Assembly: GCA_044344145.1 (NCBI GenBank)
Contig: JBIJDM010000037.1
Location: forward strand, 1-16,443
Direction: 5' to 3'
DNA: 16,443 nucleotides
Origin: JBAXGE01 sp044344145
GTDB lineage: Bacteria; Planctomycetota; Phycisphaerae; WQYP01
This document shows positions 5,610 to 13,500 of this stretch, in pieces; the first letter of the stretch is position 1; the number at the start of each line of letters is the position of its first letter. The notes beneath the pieces were generated by a model that saw nothing but the letters and a program-made list of their open reading frames with translations, was not told the DNA's origin and ran no database searches. The position numbers and the translations under genes are program-made.

Positions 5610-6962
5610 TTACTTGGTTGCGGGTAAAAACACCCGTTCAATCCAGCCGGTGTCCACACGGGACTGCTGGAAATCTTTGTTCGCCATGATCCGTTTTTGC
5701 AGACTCACCGTGGTCTTCATCGGCCCGATGCGGAACTCATCCAACGCCCGGCGCATGATGCAGATGGCTTCCGCGCGATCGCGGCCATGGGCAATCAGCT
5801 TGCCGATCATCGAATCGTAGTTGGGCGGAATCCGATACCCCTGATGGGCATGGGTTTCCAGCCGGATGCCGGGCCCGCCGGGCGCGATAAACTCCGCCAG
5901 CGTGCCGGGTTGCGGGGCAAAGTTACGGTCCGGGTCTTCGGCATTGATCCGGCATTCGATAGCGTGGCCATGATGCTTGATCTGCTTCTGCGTGAAATCG
6001 AGCTTCTCGCCCGCCGCCACGCGCAACTGCCACTTGACCAGATCAATCCCTGTGACCAGTTCGCTGACCGGGTGTTCGACCTGAATGCGGGTGTTGACTT
6101 CCAGGAAGTAGAACTTGCCCTCTTTGTCGAGGATAAATTCACACGTTCCGGCGGAGTAATACCCTGCGGCCTTCGCCAGCCGTACCGCCGACGAACACAG
6201 TTCCTCGCGGGTGGCTTCGTCAATCACCGGGCAGGGCGATTCTTCGATCAATTTCTGGTGCCGGCGCTGCACGGTGCAATCACGTTCGTACAGATGCACC
6301 ACATTGCCGTGCTTGTCCCCAAGCAGCTGCACTTCGACGTGCCGGGGCTGCTCGTGATATTTTTCGATGAAGATGGTGCCGTCCTTGAAGGCGGCTTCGG
6401 CTTCGTTCTGGGCCGATTTGATGCTGGACTTGAGCGTGATGTCATTATGGGCCACGCGCATGCCGCGTCCGCCGCCACCCGCCGAAGCTTTGATAATCAC
6501 CGGATAGCCGATCTTACGGGCCACCGCGATGGCTTCTTCCTCGGTGGTGATCGGGCCGTCCGAACCGGGCGTCAGGGGCACATTGCACTTCTTGGCCAAC
6601 TCTTTGCTCGCCAGCTTGGACCCCAGCGAACGCATCGCCTCGGGGCTGGGCCCGATGAATTCAATCTTGCAATCCCGGCAAATCTCGGCAAAGTGGGCGT
6701 TTTCGCTCAGGAAGCCGAAACCGGGGTGAATCGCCTCAACATCGGCAATCTCCGCCGCGGAAATGATGCGCGGAATGTTCAGATAACTTTCCAGCGCCGG
6801 GCCGGGCCCGATGCAGATGGCCTGATCGGCCAGCCGCAGATAGTTGGCGTCCTTGTCCGCTTCCGAATAAACCACCACGGTGCCCACGCCCAACTCTTTG
6901 CAGGCGCGGATGATACGCAGGGCGATTTCGCCGCGATTGGCGATAAGTATGCGTGAAAACAT
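5610..6962 (-). CDS. accC: Biotin carboxylase subunit of acetyl-CoA carboxylase
   Basis: 450 residues, the normal length for AccC (E. coli 449). It carboxylates the biotin on BCCP using ATP and bicarbonate, the first half of the committed step of fatty-acid synthesis, in the cytoplasm. Seen in order: N-terminal FSRILIANRGEIALRIIRA; ATP-grasp lysine Lys158 (VIIKAS), followed by glycine-rich AGGGGRGMRV (161-170); RHVEVQ with His208; Glu288 and EVNTRIQVEH, giving Arg292 and Glu296; Arg338 in ECRIN. All expected active-site residues are in place, at or within one residue of E. coli numbering. It follows accB by 14 bases, with AAGGA about seven bases before the ATG, so the two are translated from one mRNA. 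A GH57 gene follows. Nothing suggests a longer pyruvate or propionyl carboxylase chain. Confidence 0.97.
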   Translation of the reverse strand: MFSRILIANRGEIALRIIRACKELGVGTVVVYSEADKDANYLRLADQAICIGPGPALESYLNIPRIISAAEIADVEAIHPGFGFLSENAHFAEICRDCKIEFIGPSPEAMRSLGSKLASKELAKKCNVPLTPGSDGPITTEEEAIAVARKIGYPVIIKASAGGGGRGMRVAHNDITLKSSIKSAQNEAEAAFKDGTIFIEKYHEQPRHVEVQLLGDKHGNVVHLYERDCTVQRRHQKLIEESPCPVIDEATREELCSSAVRLAKAAGYYSAGTCEFILDKEGKFYFLEVNTRIQVEHPVSELVTGIDLVKWQLRVAAGEKLDFTQKQIKHHGHAIECRINAEDPDRNFAPQPGTLAEFIAPGGPGIRLETHAHQGYRIPPNYDSMIGKLIAHGRDRAEAICIMRRALDEFRIGPMKTTVSLQKRIMANKDFQQSRVDTGWIERVFLPATK

Positions 6963-6976
6963 GCGTATTCCTTAGC

Positions 6977-7528
6977 TTAGGCGGGTTTGATCAGGAAAAG
7001 CGGTTGGCCGTATTCGACCACCTGACCGTTGTTGACCAGAATCTTGACCACGGTACCGCTGGCTTCCGCTTTGATTTCGTTGAACACCTTCATGGCTTCG
7101 ATGATGCAGACCACCGAGTCATCGGAAATCTGCTGGCCCACTTTGGCAAAGGCCGGCGATTCGGGATTGGCGGCCGTGTAGAAGGTCCCCACCATGGGCG
7201 ACTTGATCGCCACCAGACCCGCCGTGTCATCGGCCGCCGCAGCCGGCGCTGCCGCCGGGGCCGGAGCCGGGGCCGCAACCGGAGCATGAGCCACATGCGC
7301 CACCGGGGCGGCATGCACCACATGGCTGGCGCCCGCAACGCTACCGCGCCGCAGCAGAATCTTGCCCGCCCCTTCGGTCAATTCCAACTCCGACAGACCA
7401 TACTCGTTCATCAGTTTGAGCAGGTCCTTGACCTTGGCGGTATCCGTGAAACGGCCGCTGGTCGCGGGGGTGGGTTTGGCCGCGGGTGCGGACTTACTGG
7501 GGGTCGGTTTAATCGGTTTCTTGGCCAT
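6977..7528 (-). CDS. accB: Biotin carboxyl carrier protein of acetyl-CoA carboxylase (BCCP)
   Basis: 183 residues. It carries the biotin that shuttles CO2 between AccC and the carboxyltransferase. Layout: a Lys/Pro-rich N-terminal tail (1-25), a conserved helix-strand region (about 29-62, KVKDLLKLMNEYGLSELEL), a flexible Ala/Pro/His-rich linker (about 64-100), and the biotinyl domain (about 104-183). That domain begins AIKSPMVGTFYTAANPESPAF, and biotin attaches at Lys147 in EAMKVFNE. The usual second Met of AMKM is Val here, a common variant. The linker's unusual His content (HVVHAA, HVAHA) is the only odd feature. AAGGA ten bases before the ATG marks the start. The pepQ-like gene ends 27 bases upstream and accC begins 14 bases downstream, on one presumed mRNA. 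Confidence 0.96.
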   Translation of the reverse strand: MAKKPIKPTPSKSAPAAKPTPATSGRFTDTAKVKDLLKLMNEYGLSELELTEGAGKILLRRGSVAGASHVVHAAPVAHVAHAPVAAPAPAPAAAPAAAADDTAGLVAIKSPMVGTFYTAANPESPAFAKVGQQISDDSVVCIIEAMKVFNEIKAEASGTVVKILVNNGQVVEYGQPLFLIKPA

Positions 7529-7555
7529 GATGCGTAGTTTCCTTGTATGGAACCA

Positions 7556-8674
7556 TCAATGCAAAACTGCCCCAGCCATATCCTTGGGCAGCGTACTAAG
7601 AACTTCGTAGCCATGGGCCGTTACCAGTACGTCATCTTCGATGCGTACCCCGCCCATGCCGGGGAGATAAATCCCCGGTTCAACAGTCACGATCATACCG
7701 GGTTTTAAGGTAATTTGCCCCAATCGCGAGAGCGACACGCTTTCGTGAATTTCCCGGCCCACGCTATGCCCGGTGCCATGCCCAAACTGCGGGCCATAAC
7801 CCGCCTTGGTGATCAGATCCCGGGCCGCGGCGTCAACTTCCTTGCCGGTCTTGCCGGGGGCAATCGCCGCAATCGCGGCTAATTGGGCCTCCAACACCAC
7901 CGGATAGATTTTCTTGTAGATCGGGGGCACCCCGCCGATAAACACCATGCGGGTGAGATCGGAACAATACCCCTTGTACCGTGCACCCCAGTCAATCAGA
8001 ATGGCCTCGCGGCTGCGAAACGCCACCTGACCGGGACGGTAATGGGGCAGGCTGCTATTGGTCCGAGCCCCAATAATGGTATCAAAACTGGTCCCCGCCG
8101 CCCCGCGCTTGCGCATCTCATGGGCCAGCAGGCTGGCACATTCATTTTCGGTCATCCCCGGCACAATCTGGGGCAAAAGGGCGGTAAAGCCCTGCTCTGC
8201 AATCGCCACCGCCTGGCGGGTAATCGCGAGTTCCACATCGTCTTTGATATGGCGCAATTCGGCAATTACGTTGGTCACCGGCACCAGTTTGGTCCCCGGC
8301 TTCTTGCCCAGATTCTTAACCAAGTCAGACCGTTGTTTCAGGGTCATGGATTCGGCCTGTACGCCCACCCGCTGCCAGCCGGCCGTGGCAATCATTTGCC
8401 CCAGCATGGCGCTCATGGCGCCACTCCGCATCACTGCCCGTACCCAGGGACATTCCCGCTGGATTTGCTCGCTAAAGCGGGTATCGCTGACCAGCCAGAC
8501 TTGCGTGGCTGTGACAATCGCTACGGCATCGTCCCCCTCAAAGCCGGTGATATAACTCACATCCGGCACGGCCGTAATCAGCAGGGCACTGAGCTTCAGG
8601 GGTGCCAAAGCCTGACGCAGCTTGGCCACGCGGGCTTGCAGGTAAACAGGTGCTTTAATTTTCACGTTTGCCAT
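7556..8674 (-). CDS. Xaa-Pro aminopeptidase/dipeptidase, peptidase family M24B
   Basis: 372 residues. A dinuclear-metal peptidase that removes the residue before proline in cytoplasmic peptides. The N-terminal half (1-140) is the creatinase-like domain (LLITAVPDVSYITGFEGDD). The C-terminal half is the pita-bread catalytic domain with five metal ligands: Asp228 (ILIDWG), Asp239 (YCSDLTR), His303 (GHGTGHSVG), Glu332 (TVEPGIY) and Glu346 (RIEDDVLV). LPHYRPG (His211) matches the substrate-side His region. Length fits PepQ/YpdF-type enzymes; sequence alone does not separate aminopeptidase from dipeptidase. It is first in a close run with accB-accC. That neighbourhood is common in several phyla although the proteins share no pathway. 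No Shine-Dalgarno is visible before the ATG, and a TATACT box lies only nine bases upstream, hinting at a leaderless transcript. Confidence 0.92.
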   Translation of the reverse strand: MANVKIKAPVYLQARVAKLRQALAPLKLSALLITAVPDVSYITGFEGDDAVAIVTATQVWLVSDTRFSEQIQRECPWVRAVMRSGAMSAMLGQMIATAGWQRVGVQAESMTLKQRSDLVKNLGKKPGTKLVPVTNVIAELRHIKDDVELAITRQAVAIAEQGFTALLPQIVPGMTENECASLLAHEMRKRGAAGTSFDTIIGARTNSSLPHYRPGQVAFRSREAILIDWGARYKGYCSDLTRMVFIGGVPPIYKKIYPVVLEAQLAAIAAIAPGKTGKEVDAAARDLITKAGYGPQFGHGTGHSVGREIHESVSLSRLGQITLKPGMIVTVEPGIYLPGMGGVRIEDDVLVTAHGYEVLSTLPKDMAGAVLH

Positions 8675-8683
8675 AGTTTCGAC

Positions 8684-8712
8684 AGTATAACCGTTGTTGG
8701 GTAAGACGAAAA
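8684..8712 (-). promoter_or_regulatory. Possible promoter of the pepQ-accBC-GH57 run
   Basis: On the minus strand TATACT (8689-8684), within CGGTTATACTG, is 17 bases from a poor -35, TTTTCG (8712-8707). The box ends nine bases before the pepQ-like ATG, so the mRNA would be leaderless or nearly so. The 58-base gap after murD is otherwise featureless. Confidence 0.35.
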
Positions 8713-8732
8713 CTGACCTTATCGGGCGGAAA

Positions 8733-10103
8733 TCAGGAGATTGTCTGCACTAGCTGGGTGAATAACTCGCCGCGTTTTTCGTAATTGACAAATTGGCCCC
8801 AGGACGCACAGGCTGGCGATAAAACCACCTCGGTGGCCTGCGGTAGTTGCTGCAATAATGTTGGTAGTTGGGCACAGGCATTGGGCAGATTCTCCGCCTC
8901 GTGCACGACCGCGTTTGGGTTGGCAGCGCGGATTTGTTCCGCCAGCATCGGCCCCGTGGCGCCGATGGTCAACACGGCCGCGGCATGCTCGCCCAGCGCC
9001 CGGCTGAAGGGCGACAAATCAATATGTTTGTCATACCCCCCCACAATGAAAATTGCGGTCCGAGAGGCGAAGGCTTCCACCGCCGTGAGTGACGATTCAC
9101 AAGTGGTCGCCTTCGAATCGTTATAAAAGCCCACCTTGCGCCCATACAGCGTTTGAGTATGCACGCGCTGCAAACGATGCGGCAGGCCGAGATAGGTACT
9201 GATCGCCGTCGCCGCGGCCGTCATATTCACCCCCGGCACCGTGGCCACCACTGCCAGCGCCGCCCGGGCATTGGACTGATTGTGCTTGCCGGGCATCTCC
9301 ATGGGGAACGTTTCCCCGGTCACCCGCCAATATTGTTTTTGTGCCGGTGTGTATTGGCCCCACGTGGCCACTTCGGCATCATCACCATTCAAAAACGCCA
9401 CGTCCGTGGCACGCTGATAGCGCAAAATAAATTGCTTCGCGGCGGCATATTCCGCCATCCCGCCATGCCGGTCCAAATGGTTGGGGACCAAGTTCGTCAC
9501 CACCGCCACCTGCGGCGACCAGTGCAGCCAGGCAATCATCTCCAGCATAAAACTGGACAACTCCAGCACCGCAATATGGTCCGGGGCAATCTGCGGCAGA
9601 TCATCCAATAACGACCGGCCGATATTTCCCCCCAGCCAGACTTTGCGCCCGGGCTGGTGTGCCAGCCCCGCCGTCAGCGCCGCATGGATCAGCGCTGTGG
9701 TGGTGGACTTCCCCACCGAGCCGGTAATGCCGATCACCGGACAGGTCAGGCGTTGAATCAGTAAGTTGATTTCCGTGGTCAATGGCACGCCGGCGGTAAT
9801 CGCGGCCTGCACAAAGGGCGAAGTCATCCACGCCACCGCAGGATTGACCACAACCAAATCCGCCTGCGCAAAATCGGCTTCGCGGTGTTCGCCCAGGCGG
9901 TATTCAATCGGCAGATCGGCCAGCTTGGCCATGGGTTCGGTGAATTTTTCTGCCGGTGCCATGTCGGTCACCAACACGCGGGCGCCCTGTTGCGCCAGCC
10001 ATTTCGCCGCCCCCAGCCCCCCGCCAAACGCCCCCAGCCCCATTACCACAGCGCGACGGCCACGAAAGTCATAAGGATACGGCAGGGCTTGCAGGGATGG
10101 CAT
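8733..10103 (-). CDS. murD: UDP-N-acetylmuramoyl-L-alanine--D-glutamate ligase
   Basis: 456 residues from the ATG at 10103. An upstream ATG at 10199 would add 32 residues but overlaps the promoter, whereas GGAGG lies seven bases before 10103. It adds D-Glu to UDP-MurNAc-L-Ala with ATP in the cytoplasm, in peptidoglycan synthesis. Seen: N-terminal nucleotide-fold GRRAVVMGLGAFGGGLGAAK (UDP binding); P-loop GITGSVGKSTTT (125-136); ELSSFMLE (181-188); NHLDRHGGMAEYAAAK with Lys223 where the carbamylated Lys is expected; YNDSKATT (327-334); GGYDKHIDL; and C-terminal LSPACASWGQFVNYEKRGELF. The P-loop has Val where most Mur ligases have Asn (TNGK), and GGYDKH replaces the common GG-x-DKG; both look like lineage variants. 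It stands alone, away from other mur or fts genes, with its own promoter. Confidence 0.93.
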   Translation of the reverse strand: MPSLQALPYPYDFRGRRAVVMGLGAFGGGLGAAKWLAQQGARVLVTDMAPAEKFTEPMAKLADLPIEYRLGEHREADFAQADLVVVNPAVAWMTSPFVQAAITAGVPLTTEINLLIQRLTCPVIGITGSVGKSTTTALIHAALTAGLAHQPGRKVWLGGNIGRSLLDDLPQIAPDHIAVLELSSFMLEMIAWLHWSPQVAVVTNLVPNHLDRHGGMAEYAAAKQFILRYQRATDVAFLNGDDAEVATWGQYTPAQKQYWRVTGETFPMEMPGKHNQSNARAALAVVATVPGVNMTAAATAISTYLGLPHRLQRVHTQTLYGRKVGFYNDSKATTCESSLTAVEAFASRTAIFIVGGYDKHIDLSPFSRALGEHAAAVLTIGATGPMLAEQIRAANPNAVVHEAENLPNACAQLPTLLQQLPQATEVVLSPACASWGQFVNYEKRGELFTQLVQTIS

Positions 10104-10170
10104 AACTGACCTCCATGTCAGGACGGGCCAAAAAGTGGACTTCGCACGCATAATACGTGCTGCAATAATT

Positions 10171-10199
10171 AAGTTAGCCGCAAATGCCGGAGAGTGCAA
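10171..10199 (-). promoter_or_regulatory. Promoter of murD
   Basis: TTGCAC (10199-10194), 17 bases, TAACTT (10176-10171) on the minus strand, 67 bases upstream of the murD ATG and just past the terminator of the RNA gene. The -10 is preceded by GCGG, as in the two plus-strand elements at 2515 and 3385, and the -35 core TTGCA is the same. A small inverted repeat (GCACG/CGTGC, 10144-10160) lies in the leader. Confidence 0.55.
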
Positions 10200-10216
10200 A
10201 GGGCGATGCTTAAATG

Positions 10217-10447
10217 CAAAAAAAGCCGATGACCGCGCGAGGCGGCCACCGGCTTTCGTGGGGGAGAAGGAAGGACTTTGCGTCTCGGTTGCGGAGTCTT
10301 AACAGCCACAACCCAAGACATCTATTGGTACGCTGGCGAGAGAAAAGGTTCATGCGGAACCGGGCCAACGTTTTGAGCGGATAAAACTTGTCAAGCTCCT
10401 AAAACCCTCTCGTTCTTGCTTCGGCTCAGGAGCCAAGTCCGAAACAT
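10217..10447 (-). ncRNA. Candidate structured small RNA gene, about 230 nt, family not recognised
   Basis: A strong promoter (10481-10454) and an intrinsic terminator (10256-10218) frame about 230 bases with no credible reading frame but many complementary segments. Minus-strand pairings: closing stem GGACTT (10440-10435) with AAGTCC (10278-10273); hairpin GGCT-CCTG-AGCC just inside it; CGAGAG (10412-10407) with CTCTCG (10342-10337). That last stem encloses a GTTTT/GAGC bulged stem (10405-10395 with 10378-10370) and a GGTTC-CGCAT-GAACC hairpin (10361-10347). A long hairpin at 10320-10281 has about 14 pairs, one bulge and an 11-base loop. A pyrimidine-rich tract complementary to Shine-Dalgarno sequences (10274-10260) stays unpaired before the terminator. 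CTGAGCCGA near the 5' end resembles part of E. coli 6S RNA, but the multi-branched fold is not 6S-like. An alternative is a leader/attenuator upstream of murD; the separate murD promoter argues against it. Confidence 0.65.
10218..10256 (-). terminator. Intrinsic terminator of the candidate RNA gene
   Basis: On the minus strand AAAGCCG (10256-10250) pairs with CGGCTTT (10228-10222). The stem continues inward with G-U wobbles to about 15 pairs, closed by a CTCG-type loop. Seven T follow (10224-10218). This is the clearest Rho-independent terminator in the window. It lies 321 bases beyond the stop of the large gene, so it serves the RNA rather than that gene. Confidence 0.85.
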
Positions 10448-10453
10448 GACATC

Positions 10454-10481
10454 ATTATACACATGTCCGGTACTGTGTAAA
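10454..10481 (-). promoter_or_regulatory. Strong sigma-70-type promoter of the candidate RNA gene
   Basis: TTTACA (10481-10476), 16 bases, TATAAT (10459-10454) on the minus strand: one mismatch from the -35 consensus and a perfect -10, the best promoter match in the window. The start would be near 10447. The surrounding 10455-10560 stretch is markedly AT-rich, as is common upstream of strong promoters. Confidence 0.7.
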
Positions 10482-10571
10482 GTGGAATATTGTATTTCTT
10501 TTTTCACCGGCAATATTTTTCGCTTTTTCCATCATCGCGAAACCTTTTTTCATAATAAAAGGCCAATGAAT

Positions 10572-10587
10572 CGGGCATTATTGCCCG
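10572..10587 (-). other. Stem-loop at the stop codon of the large gene
   Basis: CGGGCA (10572-10577) and TGCCCG (10582-10587) form a perfect six-base stem whose four-base loop holds most of the TAA stop codon. No T run follows on the minus strand. It could protect the mRNA 3' end or be a weak terminator. Confidence 0.35.
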
Positions 10588-13500
10588 GCTGCCACACTAG
10601 TATAGCCCACCAAATTCACTTGCCACACGATTTTTCCACTGGCGGAATCGAGCCGATACAGGTCCCCGCGACTGCCCCCGGCATACAGCGTATCAGCACC
10701 CACCAGAGACAACTGACAGCCACCCGCCACCGGCGTGGTCCAGCGGGCCTGTCCGCTCTTCACATCATAGGCCGCCACCGTGTGATTCCACAGGCTGACA
10801 TACAGCGTCTGACCATCGGGAGAAAGCACACTATGGTTGATCATGTCGGGCACATCAAGCTGGCGCAGTAACTCCAATTGGCAGGCACGCTCCAACAACG
10901 GTTTGATCTGGTTGAACTGTATCAGACGCAAATCCTTCAACTGTTCCGTGAAGTAACTGAAATTACGCGGCCGCCCCCCCCTGAACTCTCCGGGCACCTG
11001 CTTCATGCGCGGCGCGATCACCGCCACGACCTGCGGCGAGAATTTCAAATCGCTCATAATCTGATCCACCGAAGCAGGCGTGAACTCACGCAGCCGCTTG
11101 GTATCTTTGAGGATGGTCTCCAACTGCGTCACGGCCGCATCGGCTTCCTGCTGGGCCTTTTCCGCGGCGGTCGTATCGGCATTGGAACCGATCTTGAGAT
11201 CGTATACGAATGCGCAATTAGCCTGCGGCGTATAAACCACAATCCGGTTGGGATTGGTCTGACTGGCCAGGAACTGCGGGGCCAACAGCCAACCTTGGTT
11301 CAATTCTGCGGGTAATTGCAACGGGGTGAAAACCCGCAGCGTCTGCCCTCTAACCCCGCGGACCGTGAAGGTCGGCGTGCGCCCGGCGGTGATCGTCCAG
11401 TCGCCCTCGGGGCCGACCGTGTTGACTAATTCCCAATCACTCACATCGGCCGGGGCGGTCCATACCACCTTGCCGGTACGGGCTTCAACCAACAGCATAT
11501 TATTTTTGGTCTGCACATTGGTGACCGGATTTTTGTTGTCATCGGTCGCACCGGCGTCCAGTTTTTCCAGCTTGCTGATCAGCACATATTTACCGTCACG
11601 GCTGAATACCACTTCGCGGGCGGGTTCGCCCTCGGGGCGGTCAGGACTGACATAGCCGGTAATGCGCCAGAGTTCTTTCTGGGTATTGCTGTCGCGGGCA
11701 ATGAAGCCCGCCGGACCGCCGGAACTGACCACGATGGTATTATCCGGACTGCCCCCGAGATAACTTTCGGCCGGCTTGTACGTATCCCACGCGAAGGGAT
11801 CATCCTTGCGCACAATCCCGGCGCGATTGGTCCACAGCCGCTGGCCGGTGCTGTTGAACGCCGACACCACACCATGGAGCGCAAAGCCCGCCATCAGATT
11901 ATTGCCATCGGCGGAAACCGCCACATCTTTGGCCATCACTTCCGCCCCCCCGCCGGTGCTCATTTTCACCTTGCCGTCGGCCCCCACCAACACCACCCCG
12001 CGGCCCAGACTCTTGGTGCTGACCGCCACGCCGTTGGCGCTGGCATTGAGCGCATAAATCGCCGGGCCCAGGTCCGCTTCCATCCCGCGGTAATTGCTTT
12101 TATGGGCCGCAATGGTACGGGTGACGGGCGGTGCCGGAACCGCTTCGGTGGGCAGCACGCCCATCTGTTGCTTATAACGTGCGATATCCAGCGTCAACCA
12201 TTCCCGACGGGCAGCTTCCCGCGCCTGATAGAACGGATCGGGGCCGGGATTGGTCTTGGCCAGCGCGGTCAGATTCTGCACCGCCAGTGTAAAACCTTCG
12301 GCACTATTGGCCGCCACCGCCACGCTGTCGGCGCTGCTGGAAAACGCCCGGGGCAGGAACGCCACCACGGCGCGACCCCCGGCCAGTTGCTCATTACTCA
12401 ATTCACGCCCCACCACGTTGGCCTGATCCATCTGCTGGAGAAACTGGCTGTTGGCGGGACTGCCCACCAACAACACTGGGCCATCAATGGCCACCGAGGG
12501 GACCGTAAAGCGCCCGCGATAATTGGCCCGGCTGCCATGATAGGGATAACCCCACAAAGGACCGGCCGACACATCTTTGGATTCACAAACAGTGACCTTG
12601 ATACCCGCCGTGTTCAATGCGGTGGCGAGAGCATCGGCCACTTTGCGATCTTCCGCCAAGCGCGGATTGGCCGTTTTGACTTCCTGAACCTCAACATTTT
12701 CCAGCTTGGGATAGTTGAAAGGCTTGGCATCATATTTTTTATTGGCTTTTTTCGCCGCGTCTTCCTTGGCTTTTTCCCGGGCGTCATGCTCGGATTTCTC
12801 CGCATCGGCTTTGGCTTTGGCCACGGGATCAGGACGCTGCACAATCGCCATTTCCCCCGACTCGATCACGATACGAATCTTGCCCGAACCGGCTTTCAGC
12901 CACTCATGAATGCGATCCCCCTCAAACACCGTCACCGGGGCGGCCAAGTTGGCCGTCAGTGTCGGGGTGGTGATGGTCAGCGGCGCGGTCGCCTGCTGGC
13001 CAGTGATCAGATCCAAAACTTCGTACGTGCAATTACCCGCATTGCCCGGCACCCGCAGGGCCGGTAGCGTGCCATCCGCAGGCAAGTGCCGATAGACCTG
13101 CTGGAGAATAGTACCCTCCGCCGTTCGCAGGGTCAGGCGCACCGCCCCCGCCACCGTCAGCACATTGCCCTCCGCCGTCTTGAGTTCAAACCGGCCCCGC
13201 ACCGACTCACCCGCATTCACCTGCGCAGGCAGGCTCAACGTCGCCCCCGCCACCGGCGCGGGATAGAGCGCAAACACGCGCCCTTCCACCGCACTTAAAT
13301 CCGCCTGAAACACAATGCGCCCCCCCGCCCGCGTGAACGGCACCGGCCGTGCGGTCATCAGGTCATACACCGCGCCGACATTGGTATCCTTGATCTGCAA
13401 CTGACAGTTCACCGCATCGGCGGTATTGGGCCACAGGAACCATGGAATGCGCAAATCCGTCCACGCCTTATCTTTGGGAATGGTGAAGTTGGCCGCGAAC

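Noticed and set aside
10144..10160. Inverted repeat GCACG/CGTGC in the murD leader
   Set aside because: Five-base arms are too short to call an operator without conservation data.
10400..10447. 6S RNA identity for the candidate RNA
   Set aside because: A short CTGAGCCGA match exists, but the best pairing is multi-branched rather than one long rod with a central bubble. The name is therefore withheld pending a covariance search.
10516..10550. Plus-strand terminator-like hairpin (TTTCGC/GCGAAA followed by six T)
   Set aside because: There is no plus-strand gene upstream for it to end, and the stem is only six pairs with a long loop. Probably a by-product of AT-rich sequence.
10455..10553. 32-residue open frame on the minus strand (MKKGFAMMEKAKN...)
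   Set aside because: No Shine-Dalgarno, lies in an AT-rich promoter region, and its stop codon overlaps the -10 box of the RNA gene. It could only be revived by ribosome profiling.
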